The notes under the pieces are model-generated. The model did not search any database. It was not told the DNA's origin and saw only the letters and a program-made list of their open reading frames with translations. Made by a program: the position numbers and the translations under genes. DNA of 64,000 nt, from assembly GCA_023846275.1 (NCBI GenBank), contig CM043869.1, forward strand, positions 20,939,275-21,003,274. The letters run 5' to 3'. How positions within the stretch are numbered: position 1 is the first letter of the stretch; each line of letters opens with the position of its first letter. Positions 37,091 through 49,712 of the stretch are shown one piece after another. Source of the stretch: Vanilla planifolia. Its lineage: Eukaryota; Streptophyta; Magnoliopsida; Asparagales; Orchidaceae.

Positions 37091-38099
37091 ATGGAGATTG
37101 GCTTAGTAAAAATTCTTATTAAGTGCAATTATAAAAAACATTAAGTAATAACTTGGGGTCTCCAAGGTCGAGGATCACAAAAGAGGACAAGAAAAACAAG
37201 GAGAATAAACTAAAATTCTATTTCTCTTTAGAAAAGTGTTTGTTCTTCAAGTAGGCAAATTTATTGCCTTCAATTAAATCCTAAGTGTCACTTCCTATTT
37301 GAGTTTGTGCGTCTACAATGAATGACCAAATATTATCTTTCTTCTTTTATTTCCTAGGAGGTTGTGTTGCTAGTGGCGACACAAGACATTGTCAAAAGGA
37401 TAGTTAAACTTTACACTTACCTCCATAGGTGCCAACATTGCCAGAAGTATTGTCTTGAGGGCAATGTGGTTTATGATTCATGCACAAGACATGGGTAAGA
37501 GATGGATGAATTATGTGCATTATCTCCTTAGGCGATCACATTGCTAGCGAGGACAACTAACACTTAATTGTTGAACCTCAAGCTATTGGATCTTTGGAAT
37601 CTAACATTAAGCAAAAGAATATAAAGAGTTTGACTTTTATCATAAGATCCACAAACTTTACATCTCTATTATCTATCATAACTATATTGTAGACTGATGA
37701 CAAAAAAATTTGTTGCACATTTATGCGTTTTAAAATTTGATACATGTTATCCATAAAGATGTGTTTATTGATAGATTATTATATAATAATAATATAATAA
37801 AAAATATTATTGTTATCAAAATTTAGTAATAATACCCCAATCTTTTGATTAAATATATTACTAAATTTATTTTTATTAAAATATTTTAAAAATTTTAATC
37901 CCGTACTAAGGCATAGAACAATCCTAGTGTTGCCAATCTAATTCAAAATAATGCTCCCTTCTTTTGTTTAATAAAATTATTAATATATAGCAATTATCTT
38001 TCGTATTTAAAAATTTGCCATCTCGAAACCGCATAAGCTCCTTAGCTTGGTTCTTCTGAGTTTCCGTTCGACGGTTTTGTTAATTGATCTATAGAATGC

Positions 38100-41000
38100 A
38101 TGACAGTGGCGAACCTCCTCTTACTGGATTCCTTCTTTAGATCTGTAAAGGTAGCCGGTAGGCTGAGCCTTCCTTTGCTTCAATCTAGGATGAAGCTGGA
38201 CCGAGAAGGAAACGAGGTGGAGCATCTCCTTATCTACGGCCACTTCGAATCGTCCCTACATCTCTTCCTTCAGCAATTCTTGCTCAGTTCATCATCGGAG
38301 CTGGTTGTCTCGAAGCATCTCGGTTACCTCACGATGTTCCTGGTACACATGACCCCATACTATCCCCGACACCTCGTTGAATTTCCTAATTAGTCTCTCA
38401 TCTCCTTCAATCCGAAGTTAGGACCCTCCCGACTTCCCTTCGTTCCAATCTAGCACAAGCCATCTTCCTCCTTGTCAATAAGAAGGTTCGTTATTTTATT
38501 TATTTTTTTGGACGAATATGTTATAGTGTTTGGTACTCTTCAATTTGGAGGAGGGCTACCATTATTCAGCATATTTCGGTTCAGCATTTTAATGGGTGGA
38601 AATATCTTTTGTTTGTTCTGGTTAAAGTTATATTTTGAAGTGGGCATTGGAGAAAATTGGAAACTTCCACTTCATTGAGCTTTAAGAGAAGATTATAATT
38701 GTTGATAAGTTGTTAGACTTGATTAGGCCTTTCTAATTGTTGATCAAGGTAAAAGTTTGATTTCCTTCTACAAAGAACAAAACAGACGTTTTTTCCTATG
38801 ATTTCTTAAATATAGAATCTTAACTATTTCTTATGAGGCTGTATATTTCTTTTTCTAGATTCTTATATTAAAAAGGTTTAGGCTGCCAACACTAAATTCA
38901 TATTTCGTTATTCTAATTACAAGAATAGTCATTTAACACATCAAGCGAGGTCAGATACATTGATTCTAAGACGCTATTATTTCTATTCATTAATTGCTTT
39001 TCTTCTAGATCCCAACTATTTAAAGCCATTTCTAATAGTCAATAGTCATTTTTCTTGTTCTAAATTTTTTACTTTTTTATAAGAAAGATTTCAGTAATCT
39101 ACTTCTCTGATAGAATCACAAAGTGAACTTCTTAATATAAAAAAACCATCTAGATTGATTTTCTTTAGAATTGTCTTCAATTGGTAGAATGCCAACTTTC
39201 TCCTTTATAGTAAGTTACTCTTCAAACGTAAAAGCTTTATCTCGATAGCAATTCTTCTATTTATCTGTTTATACTCACACATTGACATTTGATACCATTT
39301 AATCTTATAAATTTGCCTTTATTCTTAAGTGTGATATTTTGATTGCACCACACTCAGAAATATGTTTTATTTTCATCTTATTTGTTCAATGCTTGGATCA
39401 TATTAGTGACATTTTTGTTAATTTCTTTATCATTTTGAGGTATAGGTTCAAAATAAGTAAATTTTGTATTGTTTCTTTTGTTTATGATAACTATTACAAT
39501 CATTATGTTTTTGGAATTACTTGTTTAAATATTAATTCCATATATTTATTATAAGAACTAAAAATGCAATACCATTTAAACATCAGAGTCATTGTTCATA
39601 TACTCAGTTTTGTTTTATCTATTTGCTTAGTCTCAGTTTTGCTTTATCTGTTTGCTTAGTCTTATCAATTGGCATTAAATTATTAGCGAAATGCATATTA
39701 ATGGTTTATCTTGAATTTTATAATTACATCAATAACTAGTGTACAATTGAAGCTGTCTTTTATTACTTATGTTGTCAGAAAGTTTGATGAAAGAAGAATT
39801 GCAAAAGTACTTATGAAGAATTATCATTTTATGTACAAAAATGGGAGTTGTGAGAAATTTTGAAAATGTTTTTGATGCTTTTGGTGCACAGGTAGATAAC
39901 ATTTTTGAAATTAAGTTTACGAACACATCAAAGGACTTAAAGGAAAGCCATAATGAAATTCGATTGTAATTAAGAAATCTTTAATATGTTCTCCTTTGGT
40001 GTACGAAATTATTTTTAATATATGCAATTTTAATTTCTTTTTATTCATTTCTAATACCTTATCAATGAAAAGCCTCCTTATACCCTCATTATTGCTTTGT
40101 TATACATGTTTTTAATAATTTCAATATGTCCAATGCTAGCTTCTTTTTTTCCTTTTCTAATGCCTTTTCGAGCATGTGAGAGAAACATTATAATAAATAA
40201 CTTTTTTGAGTTCATGATGATTCTCTTGTAGAATTTATAAAATGTTTTTTGTTCCTTGAAATAATAATAAGAAATTGTTACAATTATTTTATGTTCTTCA
40301 TTAAGCTCTTTAATCTCATAATAAACATTCATTATATTATCTTTCATAGACTTACACAAAATTGTACTAACTAATTTCTATTTAAATTCTTACTTGAGTA
40401 TTGAAGTTTGAATCCTAAAAATGGTAGTGCCTTGGTTTTCTGACAATGTGCCTAGTTAGTTGAACAACAGTAACGTTTATCTTCTTATGAATCGTGATGT
40501 TAATTAACTTAGTCAAATCTATGATTTAATTCTAGCTTCTTGAAATTATTTCTTTATATGTTTCCAAGCATGATGTTGTAGGAATCCTTACTTTTTTTCA
40601 ATTAACTCATTGTTGATATAACCATCTTTGTTAATCTGTTAGTATATTTAGACAATATAACACATTGCTTCTTGGAAGTCCTAAGCATTAGATTTAACAC
40701 AATTTTAGATATAAATTGCCATGGGTTGGCTACCTTGAGGGCAATGGAGAGGGACAAGTCATAGAAATAGATGGTTGGGAGGCATCTGGGATAAATGGAA
40801 AGATATACCATAGAGTTTCCTAGAGGTCAGTTGAAAGAATTTGGAAGGAGAGATGGATAAGTGGGGTTTTTAAGTATATACTATAAGCTAAGAGAAATAG
40901 CCTATGTGAAATATTTTACCAACTTCAAATGCCTAGATAAAAGCTGTGAAAGTTTATGGGCTTAAACAAAATGATCTTAAAACAACAAAAATGGAATTCT

Positions 41001-41640
41001 TTGCATAGTACTATTTAGTATTGCAAGAGTTATGTTGTTCCAATGATTATACAAAAATTAAAGTTCTCTAGCATGTTATTGATTTTTCCTGTTTGTTTTG
41101 ATAGTTTATGCTTTTAATTATGTTTTGCTTATTTGTATAGTCATATTGTTGAGTTGGATGTGCCTCTTGAATTATTTATGGACGTTCAGATCGTTGGTGA
41201 TTGAAACCTCAAAAAATTTGCATTTTTTATGTTGTGCACTGTATTGGGCACATAAACAAAAAACATAAAAATGAAGCAAAAAATAGGAAGCTTCAAAACA
41301 TTTTTTCTCATTGCTACAAGTGTGAGATGTCATATATACTCTATTTTTATTGATTTTTCTTTGTTTTGTTGATTATAATAACTTATATATGATTTCTTGT
41401 TTGAATGGAGAGGAAGAACTAAGGGCGAGGAGGTCACTTGGTTTACTGTGTGATCTTCATCGACGAAATGTATTGCTTTATGATCGAATTGCTAATGCTA
41501 TTTGCAATGCATGCTTTCACAGTTCTTGAAGGTTGATATTTTCCTCATGTTTACAATTGGTTAAGTCCCATTAGTTATCTTATTATGCCTTTTTATTACT
41601 TCTTTTTACTGAACACAGGGTCATGGTAATGAGCTATCTT
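38100..41640 (+). pseudogene. SDA1: SDA1-like pseudogene, copy 2, 5' part
   Basis: Second copy of the ribosome-biogenesis gene relic. Exon 1 (38100-38485) reads LSLPLLQSRMKLDREGNE and ends in the same donor as copy 1. Exon 2 (41145-41320) has LDVPLELFMDVQIVGD. Exon 3 (about 41409-41531) reads ELRARRSLGLLCDLHRRN and NAICNACFHSS, about 75 bp more than survive in copy 1. The acceptor ACACAG at about 41612 is intact where copy 1 reads ACACAT. Similarity to SDA1 then stops at about 41640. Exon 1 carries the same one-base frame shift as copy 1 (FPN-stop versus FPH-stop), and exon 3 has the same TGA next to its donor. A further stop follows IVGD in exon 2. It is a genomic pseudogene. Confidence 0.9.
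39605..39664. repeat. Tandem duplication of about 30 bp inside an SDA1 intron
   Basis: Two neighbouring copies of CTCAGTTTTGTTTTATCT followed by TTTGCTTAGT occur here. Unit 1 has one copy at about 10336. The doubling therefore arose after the segmental duplication, or was lost again in unit 1. Confidence 0.75.
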
Positions 41641-43600
41641 ATTCATTGCAATGAGCTATCTTACTTGAAAAGATTCTAAGTTTTGGAGTTTTAGTTAAAA
41701 GCTTAAGCATAAGATAAAAGATTTAAATAGAAGTATCCAATATCCAAGAGTGAGTTTCAAGTTTAAAGGAGAGAGTGTAAATGACAAGTCAAAACTTAAC
41801 AAGATGAAACAAACTTTTTTTCCCAAGTGAATGGTATGATCAAAGGGGAAATACTTAGGTACTTAGAAGTTATAAATAAGATTTTGACTTTGCAACATGA
41901 TAAGATGAGAAGGCAAAAATTCTCAACCTCCATACAATGGATTAGTGATGAAATTAGGAAGGAAAGGAAGAATTGTTCTTGGCATTTGTAGCCTTCACAT
42001 AATGGAACAATAATGAAGGAAATAAAAAGAGAAAGTAAGATTTATGCTTGTCAAAGCATGCTTACTATGGAATTGTGAAGAAATTCCATGTAATAAAAGG
42101 TTCACATAGATGTCAAATTCAATCAAAATTTGATTCAAATTATGTCAACCAAAGCAAGTTGAAATGGTTATTTCAAGTAATGAAAAGACACTTGCATTTT
42201 TATTACTTGAGCATTACACAAAAATAATTTAATATAAAGAAATGATTAGGACTGATTATGCTAATAACTTTATTGGGCCTATTCTAATGGGTTATTAACA
42301 TATGAAATATAACTATCTAAATAAACATCAAAAGAACTTGTTAACTAGCTCTATAATATCTAAATATTGATCTCCCTTTAAACATTTCATGTTCTGAGTT
42401 ATTGTGACCCATTAGAGGATTTGTTGAAATAGGTTTGGGCTTAATATCAGTGCAAGACAAGGCTATTGGATGATATATGGTCTGACTAGAAAATTTGAAG
42501 GGCTAATTTTTAGTTACACTCACATAGATTTGACTTATATTTTCTTTATAGAATTTCATATCTCGAATGATGATCCATGCACGATAAGGTTAGGTTAAGA
42601 AACTTAACAATAAATGGATTTGGCATTAGTTTTTCATGTATTTAGAGAATATAAATTATTGAATCATCATATTCACTTTGACTTGTAAGGATGAAATATA
42701 TTCAACTACAAACTAGATGTAATTAACTTAAATAGTTGATTTGTCAATCTCAAGTGAGAATAGTTATGTTGATTTTCTACCAAAAGAAATAAAAACCCAA
42801 GTAATTTGTAATTTTATAGAGGACATCAAATAACTTTTTATTAATGAATTAGCTCAAGAGATGACTTCTTTTAAGATAAAAAGTTTTTTTCTTAGCCCTA
42901 AAATAAGTTTATTAAGTAAAATTTTATTAGTTCTAAGATATCTAAATATTATAATTAAAAAAACAGAGTTGACTTTGTTTAAGTTAACAAAATCTTGGGA
43001 ATGTAAAATCGTGATGCTAAGTATGAAATTTTATTGATAACTTTAGGGAAAGTCAAACAATACCTTTGATTGTTAGCACAAGAAGAAAAGTGTGTAACTT
43101 GTAGCATATATTGAGCCTTTTTAAGTGATCCTTACTCTTTGATTGTTGGAGCTCAACGTCTTCCTCTTTATGAAGTTTATAGACATTTGGTCCCAGAACA
43201 TGCTTGATCAAGTACAATTCTTTCAAGTTTGGAGCAAGCTTATGGAGGCTTTATTAGTGTTGAGAGCTCTTATATTGTCTAATACTTATATTGTCTAAGA
43301 ATCAAATCTTTGACCTTGAAAGGACAATTCTTAATATGTAATATTTTTTCATATTTTACTTTATATTTAATTTCTTTACATGGTCTCTCAGACACACTTT
43401 TCCTTGATTAGGTCCAACTTTTGATGTGCTAGTTTCAAGTTCAAGCTTTTGAACTTGTTAAGTGATTGACCTCGATAGTGATTATAGCTTTGAATCCTTA
43501 GAAAAACTTGACATGTTGCAGAATGTGTAGTTCAATACGCTCACAATATGTCAAGGAGATCACCTACCCACCCACCTTTTTTATCATCAAGATGTGGCTT
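41640..43600. other. AT-rich DNA, no gene seen
   Basis: Start of the block that unit 1 lacks. Near 41620-41660 an ATGAGCTATCTTA word occurs twice. I see no coding exon. The part from about 43100 may belong to the neighbouring reverse Ty3/gypsy fossil, but I could not see a clear LTR. Confidence 0.4.
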
Positions 43601-46600
43601 TAGAATTTATAAGGTGTCTTTGTTCATTGCTTTGGTTTGTCTATCTATGTGAGGATGAGAATTTGAGGCATACTTAAAAAAACAACCATACATTTTGCAT
43701 AAATCTAGAAATTCTTTAGATTGGAACATTATTGTATCATTCATAACAATTGCTATGGAAATATTAATCCTATTATAAATTTTTGTCTAATGAAAACTTT
43801 AAATCTTACTAATAGTCTTGCCAACAAGAGGCTTCACTTTGATCCATTTTTAAAGGTTGTTAACCACCATGAGGAGGAACCTCCTTCCATTTCTAGCAAT
43901 TGGAAATAAAAAATGGAAATTCATACCATAATCTAACAAGAACCAATAAATAATTATTTCTTCCATCTTTGTGAAGAATTAGTATGAAAGGGGAGCATGA
44001 ACTTGACACCCTTTGCACCATTTGGTAAATAAAGTAATATTTTTTTTCATTATTGGTCAAAAAAAACCTTGATACATAATCTTCATGGCAAGTTTATAGC
44101 TAGAGGAACGTCCATCACACTCTCTTGAATTGATCAACTTGATCATATCTTTAACTTCTAAAGGATGGTGTGATGGCCTTAGTTTCTTAAACATTTTTTC
44201 CTCTTCTTTGTTCACTAGGGCTTAATTCTTATTATTAATTATTTTTTTCTACCAAAGATAATTGTATATACATATATGACTAAAAATTATTTTGTTGATC
44301 AAATGATGAGTTTACAATTAAAAAGATACACAAGCACTCAAATTTCTTTAAACTCTTTTTCTCACTACTTTTCATCCATACACTTTGGGATCTATGGTGT
44401 GCTCAATTTATATATTTGAAAATTTTAAATTATCCCTTTTAGAAAATATTGAATAATGAGTGGCAAGTCTTCCATGGACTTACTATGTCAAAAATAATAA
44501 CTTCAAGAAAAAAATCCATGTTAGCTAAACATATTATAATTAATCTTTTAATTGATATAACTTTAATGATTCATGATAATGTAACATTCAAAGAAGCTAA
44601 GAATGTGCAAGATATCATCAAAAGACACTTCATATAATTCAATAAAAAATATTCATATAATCATAATAATTAGTATAATAAAAAATATCATGTTATGAGA
44701 ATGTAAGCAAAGCAAGTGGATGAGACTTAAAAATGCCAATTAAGAATGAGAGAAAACCATCCAATTATGGGGACATCATGCTTCATATAAAGTATAAGAA
44801 TGTTATCAAGTATCACATTATTTTATCAAGTATCATAATAAAGATGTCTTGTTAATAACATGTCCCATACAATTTATTCTAGATTTTGGTGATCTTTTTT
44901 AATGGGCATATTACTTCCTACCTATCCATTTAATTGTAAACTTCATTATAATGAAAACTCTTATTTTATCATATCTTTTAAGCTTACATGTGAAAATCAA
45001 TATATGCAACTAAGATACACCTAGAATGATAAGTAGTATTACGGGTTTTTCCTACTCAGTTGTTACAAATAATATTATTACATATTGCCCAATCAAAAGA
45101 TTTTGTCTGACCTGATTGTGACAAATATCAATGCACTAATTAAAGAGTTTTGCATTACTTGATTGTCACAAATAGCTCATTCATCTTATTAAAATAATAT
45201 CAATCAATTGGTAACATTGCTTGACTTTGCTGTCTGTTGCACTTGATTATAATTAAAACTTTGATTTTATCTATCAATTTTCAATACATGAAACTAAGAA
45301 GTATAATAATATAACCATTCTTATTAAAGTGTTACAAATATTTTTAATATAATTTCATTAATTTTATCTAGCTTGTTCTGACAACCTTATCGATTACAAA
45401 ATATCTGATATCTCATATTCAATTACATATGTCCAACATCATATATGCATCATCACATATCATTATCATGTTCTCATGACATCTTATGTATATTATTTTA
45501 TGTTATATTCAATGTATATTATTTTATGTTATATTCATATCTTTTGTTCATCATGTACTTAGCACTACAAAAAGCTGTAAGGGATCATAGTGATGGGTAA
45601 TTGGCTCATCATTTTAGATTAGACCATGTGTAATGGATGGGCTCTTATAAAGTCAGCCAAGAGGGAGTGTCACATATTAATTTTATGATTAAGGATGTTC
45701 GGAAAAGTTTTAAAAGATTACATTTTTTTCTTCACTTAGTGAAATGCTTAATATTTTATGCTCTCAAATGATTTCATCTAAGAATTATGGTTTCAAAATA
45801 ATATAATTATTTTTATAATTTGTCAAACTTATCGAAGGTTGTCTTAGTTACTAAGATTTTTTAAAACATAACTATTAGCTTGATATAGAAATTTAAATGT
45901 CATAGATGAACACATTTGTGTATGTCTTGAGATAGGATTTTTGATAATATTGTTAATCAACAAAAGTATGTTATTCAACATATCACTTGACCATTTTTAC
46001 ACCTAACTTTATAAGGGTTAAAATCCCAAACTTTAGACAAGTGTCATAGGGATTTATCAGTAAGATGGCCTTTTAGGTAGAAGAACTAGGCGATTTAGTA
46101 ACTCAATACACAACTTCTTAAGATGAGAAAAGTCTTCACTAGAATCTCTTTTATTGGCTAGTAGATCCACTTCTTGATTTTGTTCTTAATGAATAAAAAT
46201 TAGATATATAGTATCATACTTTTGGAGAAGAGGCCATGCTAGTATTCATAGGATTTTAGTGTAAATCTTTACTTTTTAATAAGACACTACTTATTAGATA
46301 GTTGGAAACTACTAAAGATTTTTAAGTGCTTCATTTATAGCCCTCAAGCAAACTAGTGACTTGTAATCAAGGCTTCCTGCTTAGCCTGTTTGTTGGTGAT
46401 AATGGAAACAATTATGATAACACCTTTAAGCTTTACTTACTAAGAGCTACGAAGGATTGAACTAATGATACAAGACTCTCACATGAAAGCTCAATAAAAA
46501 AAGGTTGTCAAAAGTTTATAGGGGTGTTAGGTTTTGAATCAAAAGAGTTTCTCTCCATTAGAAAGCCTTTAAAAACTTAAGATTTCATAAATTAATAGGA

Positions 46601-46980
46601 AATGAAGTTAATTTCAAACTCGTTATGCTTAATTACTTTCTTTTGCAACCGATTTATATCATCTATTGGTTGAAGGATGTCCCTCATATGTTTATTGGTT
46701 TTCACATCTATGATCTGAATATTGGTATAACTGATATGTTGACATAAAGTAAGGCTAGGGGTAGATGCTCTATAAGATAGTATCTTAGCTCTACATTTTT
46801 ATGAATGAGAGTTACATAATAAATTAGTTGCTGAAATCCATTATTCTCTTGAATTAAAGCAGAGTTAATTATCAAACTTCAAGCAATTAGATATATACAT
46901 AAAGACTCCCTCAGGACTAGTTTGCTCAAAATTGGAGGCTGAGATAAGTAATAATTAAGCTCTAGAAAAGCCTTTTAACA
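43600..46980 (-). mobile_element. Ty3/gypsy fossil, reverse strand (RNase H and integrase regions)
   Basis: Read on the reverse strand, about 46960-46700 resembles the gypsy RT-RNase H region: LSQPPILSKL, INSALIQENNGFQQLIYYV, then NVELRYYLIEHLPLALL. About 46440-46050 resembles an additional RNase H-type region (QEALITSH; QNQEVDLLANKRDSSEDFSH). About 43930-43620 resembles the integrase core (LLMVVNNL, KWIKVKPL, FQSKEFLDLCKMYG, SHPHIDRQTKAMN). The order RNase H then integrase on one strand fits Ty3/gypsy, and the second RNase H suggests the Tat side of that family. No LTRs were recognised. It is old and heavily broken, with many breaks, and may extend beyond the given limits on both sides. Confidence 0.7.
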
Positions 46981-48724
46981 ATCTTCGATTTACTATTGTC
47001 TAAATGTATTGTAGAGTAGCTTGATGAATTGTTGAAGTTTCTCTCGATGCTTGAAAATAAAAAAGGTGAACCTGATAAATTTTTTAGCTTGATATTGAGC
47101 ATCTCGATGAACTTTTTAGGAAGGCATGTTTATCAAATCCTTTACCATGTCTAGATTTACTTAGATTCCTTTTTTTGAGACCATGAAGTTAAGAAACTTT
47201 CTCAATAAAGTGCTAAAATTGCCTTCAAAATATTTAGTCCAATGGTACACTTTTTACATGTCTTTAAAGATCTAATTTTCATTAACAATTGTTTACATAA
47301 TGTTCTAAATTTTTGTATCTCTAACTTTAAAAGATAAAATCAATCATCATTTAACAAATAGCTCTAGCATTAATTAAATCAAATGACATTCCTCAAAATG
47401 TCACAAAGTAATTAAGGTTCATGTCATTTCTTTCTCAATCTTTTGATTTTGAAAACACATTTTTTTAAATAAAAAACCATTACCATGATCATTTTTAAAA
47501 ATCATAGTAAAGCTAATATATGTTTTTATATTTTGAAAATTATAACAAAATCAATATAAAAAATTTAACATGTTTTCAAAAGGTAAATTCTTAAATCACT
47601 AAAAAAATACAAAAACTAACAACTTAATAGAAACGTAACAAACTACTAAATAAGATAGAGCATGATCTATCATTCCCTTTGATTGTAACATCGATAATGT
47701 GAGACCAATTATATGAATAATATTTTGATATTTTAAATTATCATGTGCTTAAATTAATAAAAAAATTATAATCATAGGTTTGATTTATGATCTTAACAAG
47801 ATAAGATTTATAATATCCAAAATATAAAGAAAATTGAATTATTGTTATTTTGAATTATTTAGAATTTTAAAGAATTTTTGAAATCTTTAAAATATCATTT
47901 ATATTTTTCAAAAGTTGTATACCACTAAAGGAGTAACCCCTAAAAAGAAAGAGACAAACTAAGAAATAAAACGAATAAATTATTTGAATATAATGATAAT
48001 ATGTTGAAAAAAAAAATCTTTTGGGTATTAAAATAGAAGATCAGGCATCTATAAGGATTAACTTATGAGCTTGAAAAAGATTTTAAAATAATTAAAAAAT
48101 ATTACATAAATTCACAAAATTATGAAATTTTACTAAGGCATAGAATTTACAAGTATAAGAATAGTAAAAATTTTATGCCTAAAAAAGTAAGTGTGATAGT
48201 CATTGAACCAAAAGTTAATGAGGATTTAAAAATATTTTAAGTTTGGTTAAATTATTAAAAATATTAAATATCATTAAAATATATGAAATTTGGCAAACCG
48301 ATGAAGTTGGCCAAGAAGAATCATACAAAATTAACCACTAAATGTTTGAAGTTCAAATTATTAAAAAAAGCAAGAAATCTTAGAATTTCCTAATTTTGAT
48401 TAAAAATTACTTTTCAATTTTCCTAACCTTATTGTATTGACAAGATTGACATGACAGTAACCTATGTTTTTGCAAAACTATTAAATTCCAAGGGATATGA
48501 AGGCAAGAAGTCGCTAAACTGAAGAGGTCTAATTGTTGAAGGGAAATGAAGCATTGATGCTTAAAAGTGCCAATTTATGTTTGTAATTGGCATATAGTGG
48601 CATGCATTTGGTACCTTAATGTATTTGTATTAGTACTTCCCTGTTTATTTTGATATGCATTACCATGATCTGAATTTTTTTAGTCAGAAAACTCTTTTAA
48701 TGAACTGATTATGATATCAACCAG
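46981..48724. other. AT-rich DNA, no gene seen
   Basis: No recognisable exon. The left half may be the continuation of the reverse Ty3/gypsy fossil (reverse transcriptase or gag side), but no motif could be read with confidence. The last part before the CTR9-like exons is presumably its old intron or flank. Confidence 0.4.
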
Positions 48725-49569
48725 AAAGCGTTAAGAGCTTATCCTAGTTGTCCTGGAGCTGCGAGGCTTGGTATAGGTTACTGTAGATACAAAGTTGGTC
48801 AATTCGGCAAGGCTTGACAACCCTTTCATCGAGTGCTTGATGTAAGTTAGTTTTAATTTATAGTACAAATTTCATGACATGCCCTGTATTTTCTTATATT
48901 CCCCTTTTATTTGTTTCCATTGTGTATTTAGATCTAGAAAAATATTGATGCTCTTCTGGCTCTTGGAATTATGGAATTGCAAAGAAATGAAGGTGAGATT
49001 GTACTTGTCAATCTAGAAGGTAGTGTAAGTAGTTCATTTTTTTTGTTTGTTCATAATGGGGTGGGTTTGGTTCACTGAATTTTTTTTATTGATGGTTAAT
49101 TCATCTCAGTGTTATTTTTTTATAGTTTATGGTATTCAAAAAGGAATGCTGAAGATGCAAAGAGCTTTCGAAATATATACATATTGTTCAATGGCATTAA
49201 ATCATTTCACAAATCATTTCTTCATTACTAGTCAGCATTTTCTTGTTGAATAGTTAACCAAGAAAACACTATCTCTAATTAATCATTGGTTTATGAGAGC
49301 TCATTCCAACTACAATTTGGCAAGATCATGGCACTGCAAGGTATGAGCAGTCCCTTTTCCGTGATGTTTATATTATCAACAATTCTTGTTTATACTCTTG
49401 ACATGACTCTTGATCAATGGTCCCAATGATTGAGTCTTTCTATACTCTTCTATACAATATGATCTATTTCTTTTATTTGTCTTAAATCTTGTTTTATTTG
49501 ATTGCTTATTAGGATAATTTTGAGAAGTTTGGGTGGTATGACATGGCTTCTATCAAAGAAATTAACCAG
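48725..49569 (+). pseudogene. CTR9: CTR9-like pseudogene fragment (Paf1 complex TPR protein), four exons
   Basis: CTR9 (VIP6/ELF8 in Arabidopsis) is the tetratricopeptide-repeat subunit of the Paf1 transcription elongation complex. Four exons are readable: 48725-48841 (ALRAYPSCPGAARLGIGY then CRYKVGQFGKA), 48932 to about 48992 (IDALLALGIMELQRNE), 49126-49340 (KMQRAFEIYTYCSMALNHF, QHFLVE, YNLARSWHCK) and 49513-49569 (DNFEKFGWYDMASIKEIN). They cover a central run of TPR repeats in the right order, with splice signals between them. Introns are present, so it came by DNA duplication. It is broken: stops follow QFGKA and QHFLVE, among others. No upstream or downstream CTR9 exons were found. Its last exon abuts the last SDA1 exon. 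Confidence 0.85.
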
Positions 49570-49712
49570 ACTGGTGGGCTGAGCAACAAGTAGAAGCAGC
49601 ACTCGAAGGCGATGTGACTGGCTACCAAAAGAGCAAGAGCCGCTCGTTCATTCAAGCGAAAAAAAGTGGCAAAGGCAAGGTGGTAAGCAGTTTAGGGGAA
49701 GGAAAGCATGGA
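49570..49712 (+). pseudogene. SDA1: SDA1-like pseudogene, copy 2, last exon
   Basis: It begins TGGLSNK and continues into KAM and LATKRARAARS, matching 20625-20774. A stop follows SNK, another follows KAM, and a frame change after RAARS puts the final GGKQFRGRKAWK-like part out of frame. The exon is followed by the same 3' flank as copy 1. Its upstream neighbour is CTR9 coding sequence rather than the SDA1 intron. Confidence 0.85.

Larger units (their letters stand above)
7990..37104. repeat. Segmental duplication, unit 1 (about 29.1 kb)
   Basis: Sequence from about 7990 onwards realigns from about 37105 in the same orientation. The colinear blocks I can follow by eye are 7990-12200 with 37105-41600, 20625-21790 with 49565-50735, and 23020-24290 with 50740-52000. 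Sequence similar to the copia part and repeat B follows in both. The gene order SDA1-like (+), DUF4220 (-), copia sequence, repeat B is the same in both units. Intervening blocks differ because each copy gained its own insertions. The outer edges are approximate. Confidence 0.8.
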
